NCBI GenBank assembly: GCA_030532815.1
Contig: JAUNKI010000123.1
Span: 1 to 5,932 of the forward strand
Length of the DNA: 5,932 nt
Direction: 5' to 3'
Source: Leptotrichiaceae bacterium
GTDB taxonomy: Bacteria > Fusobacteriota > Fusobacteriia > Fusobacteriales > Leptotrichiaceae
Below, piece after piece: positions 5,029 through 5,932 of the stretch. Both the position numbers and the translations under genes were made by a program. Below the pieces are notes generated by a model. The model was not told the DNA's origin, searched no databases, and saw only the letters and a list, made by a program, of their open reading frames with translations. Every line of letters begins with the position of its first letter. Position 1 is the stretch's first letter.

Positions 5029-5932
5029 CTAAAATTTCTTTTTAATTACAATATTTCCGAATATTTTTTTCAACTTTTTTATATTTTTTCCTTTTTTACC
5101 GATTATTTCACTTTTATTTTCTTCTTTTACGTAAAAAATATAGAAATAATCATTTTTTTCTATATTTTCAACTTTACTTAAGATATTACCGTCATCTTTT
5201 AAAATTTTTGCCTCTGTTTCAATTATCTTCTTATTTACATTATTAAATATTATTTTTTTCATTTTTTCCGATAATTCCGCCTTTTTAAAAGTCAGATATT
5301 TTCCCGGAAGAGGTTTCATATTTCCATTTAAAATAAAACTGCTCATTATACGTACCTGTTGGGGAAGAAATCCGTCAGATTCAAAATACAGTTTTCCCTT
5401 TTCAAATTCCACATAGACTTTCCTTATATGATTTTTAAGATATTTTCCTTTCTGTGAAGTAAATTTTATGTAATTTTTTTCCCCTGACAGCTCTTCGCAG
5501 TTTTTCCTTATTTTTTTCTCATCATTTTTTATTAAATATTCAGGATATGCGTAGACATAATAACGCTTTTCTACCATCTCGGGAAATTCAAGAAAAGGCA
5601 GTGTTCTGTATATTCCCTTTATTTTCATTCCTTCACATTTATTAATAAAATTTTCATATGTTATATACTGTTTTGAATTTATATAAAATATGTTTTCTTC
5701 AGCATTTACATCTTTATCTGTTCTGCCCGCCTGCTGAATTCCCTTAAAAATTCTTACACTGTTTTTTTCAAGTAATTTTCTGAATTCTGACTTTACACTT
5801 TTCTTTTCGGGATTTTCATCAAAGGAGTCAAATTTTTCACCGTCATATTCGATAAAAAACATATATCCGAAATATTCCGTGTTTTCAAAATTTCTTATTA
5901 ATTTATTAACTTCAGTTTTTTCAGTGTTTATT
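5029..5932 (-). CDS. Divergent TruA-type tRNA pseudouridine synthase with a C-terminal KH-like segment; N-terminus beyond the right edge
   Basis: TruA isomerises uridines 38-40 in the tRNA anticodon stem-loop. Numbering from the first in-window Met (ATG 5862), this protein has FIEYDGEKF (3-11), AGRTDKDV (45-52) with the catalytic Asp D49, KRYYVYAY (99-106) at the position of the conserved active-site Tyr, FTSQKGK (134-140), and GFLPQQVRIM (164-173). The order is that of TruA. Divergences include V-N-A where the family has V-H-A after the catalytic Asp, and loss of the usual G-W in the N-terminal motif. After about residue 215 there is an added segment with IIGKKGKNIKKL (253-264), which fits a KH-domain GxxG loop between two helices and a closing strand. 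The frame stays open for 23 more codons upstream of ATG 5862 to the window edge, and that ATG has no good ribosome binding site, so the true start is probably outside. It may be a TruA paralogue with another RNA target. Confidence 0.8.
   Translation of the reverse strand, partial: INTEKTEVNKLIRNFENTEYFGYMFFIEYDGEKFDSFDENPEKKSVKSEFRKLLEKNSVRIFKGIQQAGRTDKDVNAEENIFYINSKQYITYENFINKCEGMKIKGIYRTLPFLEFPEMVEKRYYVYAYPEYLIKNDEKKIRKNCEELSGEKNYIKFTSQKGKYLKNHIRKVYVEFEKGKLYFESDGFLPQQVRIMSSFILNGNMKPLPGKYLTFKKAELSEKMKKIIFNNVNKKIIETEAKILKDDGNILSKVENIEKNDYFYIFYVKEENKSEIIGKKGKNIKKLKKIFGNIVIKKKF

Noticed and set aside
4981..5036. Short open frame reading AGKTEYYVNLRMIEYN, overlapping the end of the TruA-like gene
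   Set aside because: It spans about 20 codons, has no start codon of its own with a ribosome binding site, and ends inside the TATAAT region; chance is sufficient.
5863..5874. 12-base repeat ATATCCGAAATA shared with 4907-4918
   Set aside because: One copy is inside the TruA-like coding frame and the other in the leader; a match of this length in AT-rich DNA can be accidental and no further copies were noticed.
1..5932. CRISPR arrays, insertion sequences, tRNA or rRNA genes
   Set aside because: No regularly spaced direct repeats, transposase motifs, terminal inverted repeats or structured RNA signatures were seen on either strand.

Overview
This is an AT-rich stretch in which every gene I can support lies on the minus strand. 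The base composition, AGA-rich lysine-heavy codon use, and the short lipophilic leader ending in SFS on the secreted protein suggest a low-GC anaerobe of the Fusobacteriota, most likely Leptotrichia-like. That placement is inference from style, not from a marker gene.

Reading in the direction of transcription (right to left): a divergent TruA-type tRNA pseudouridine synthase enters from the right edge (5932-5029), with a C-terminal KH-like segment. A 197-base gap follows (5028-4832). It holds a TATAAT box, a strong Shine-Dalgarno sequence, a possible 38-codon small ORF and a 9-bp inverted repeat. After it comes a tightly packed seven-gene cluster: a small HD-domain phosphohydrolase, an RluD-type 23S rRNA pseudouridine synthase, ribonuclease HII (rnhB), a YraN/UPF0102 nuclease-like protein, a small zinc-ribbon protein, a ComF-type phosphoribosyltransferase, and a large secreted GH13 (alpha-amylase superfamily) protein that leaves through the left edge. 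Gaps are 27 bases or less, and three junctions overlap (11, 35 and 4 bases), so one transcript with coupled translation is likely.

Most of the cluster is RNA and DNA housekeeping: rRNA modification, removal of RNA from RNA/DNA hybrids, a probable nucleic-acid nuclease, and a ComF protein of the DNA-uptake family. No mobile element, CRISPR array, tRNA or rRNA was seen, and I found no wholly new multi-gene system. The oddities worth following are: (1) the GH13 protein appears to have lost its catalytic nucleophile and all three conserved region-I residues while keeping the fold and the acid/base glutamate, so it may be a pseudo-enzyme; (2) the TruA-like protein is divergent, carries a KH-like tail and reads open past the window edge; (3) the ComF protein has lost the family's N-terminal zinc finger and sits directly after a separate zinc-ribbon gene; (4) the leader of the cluster contains a possible small ORF with an ideal ribosome binding site but no standard start codon.
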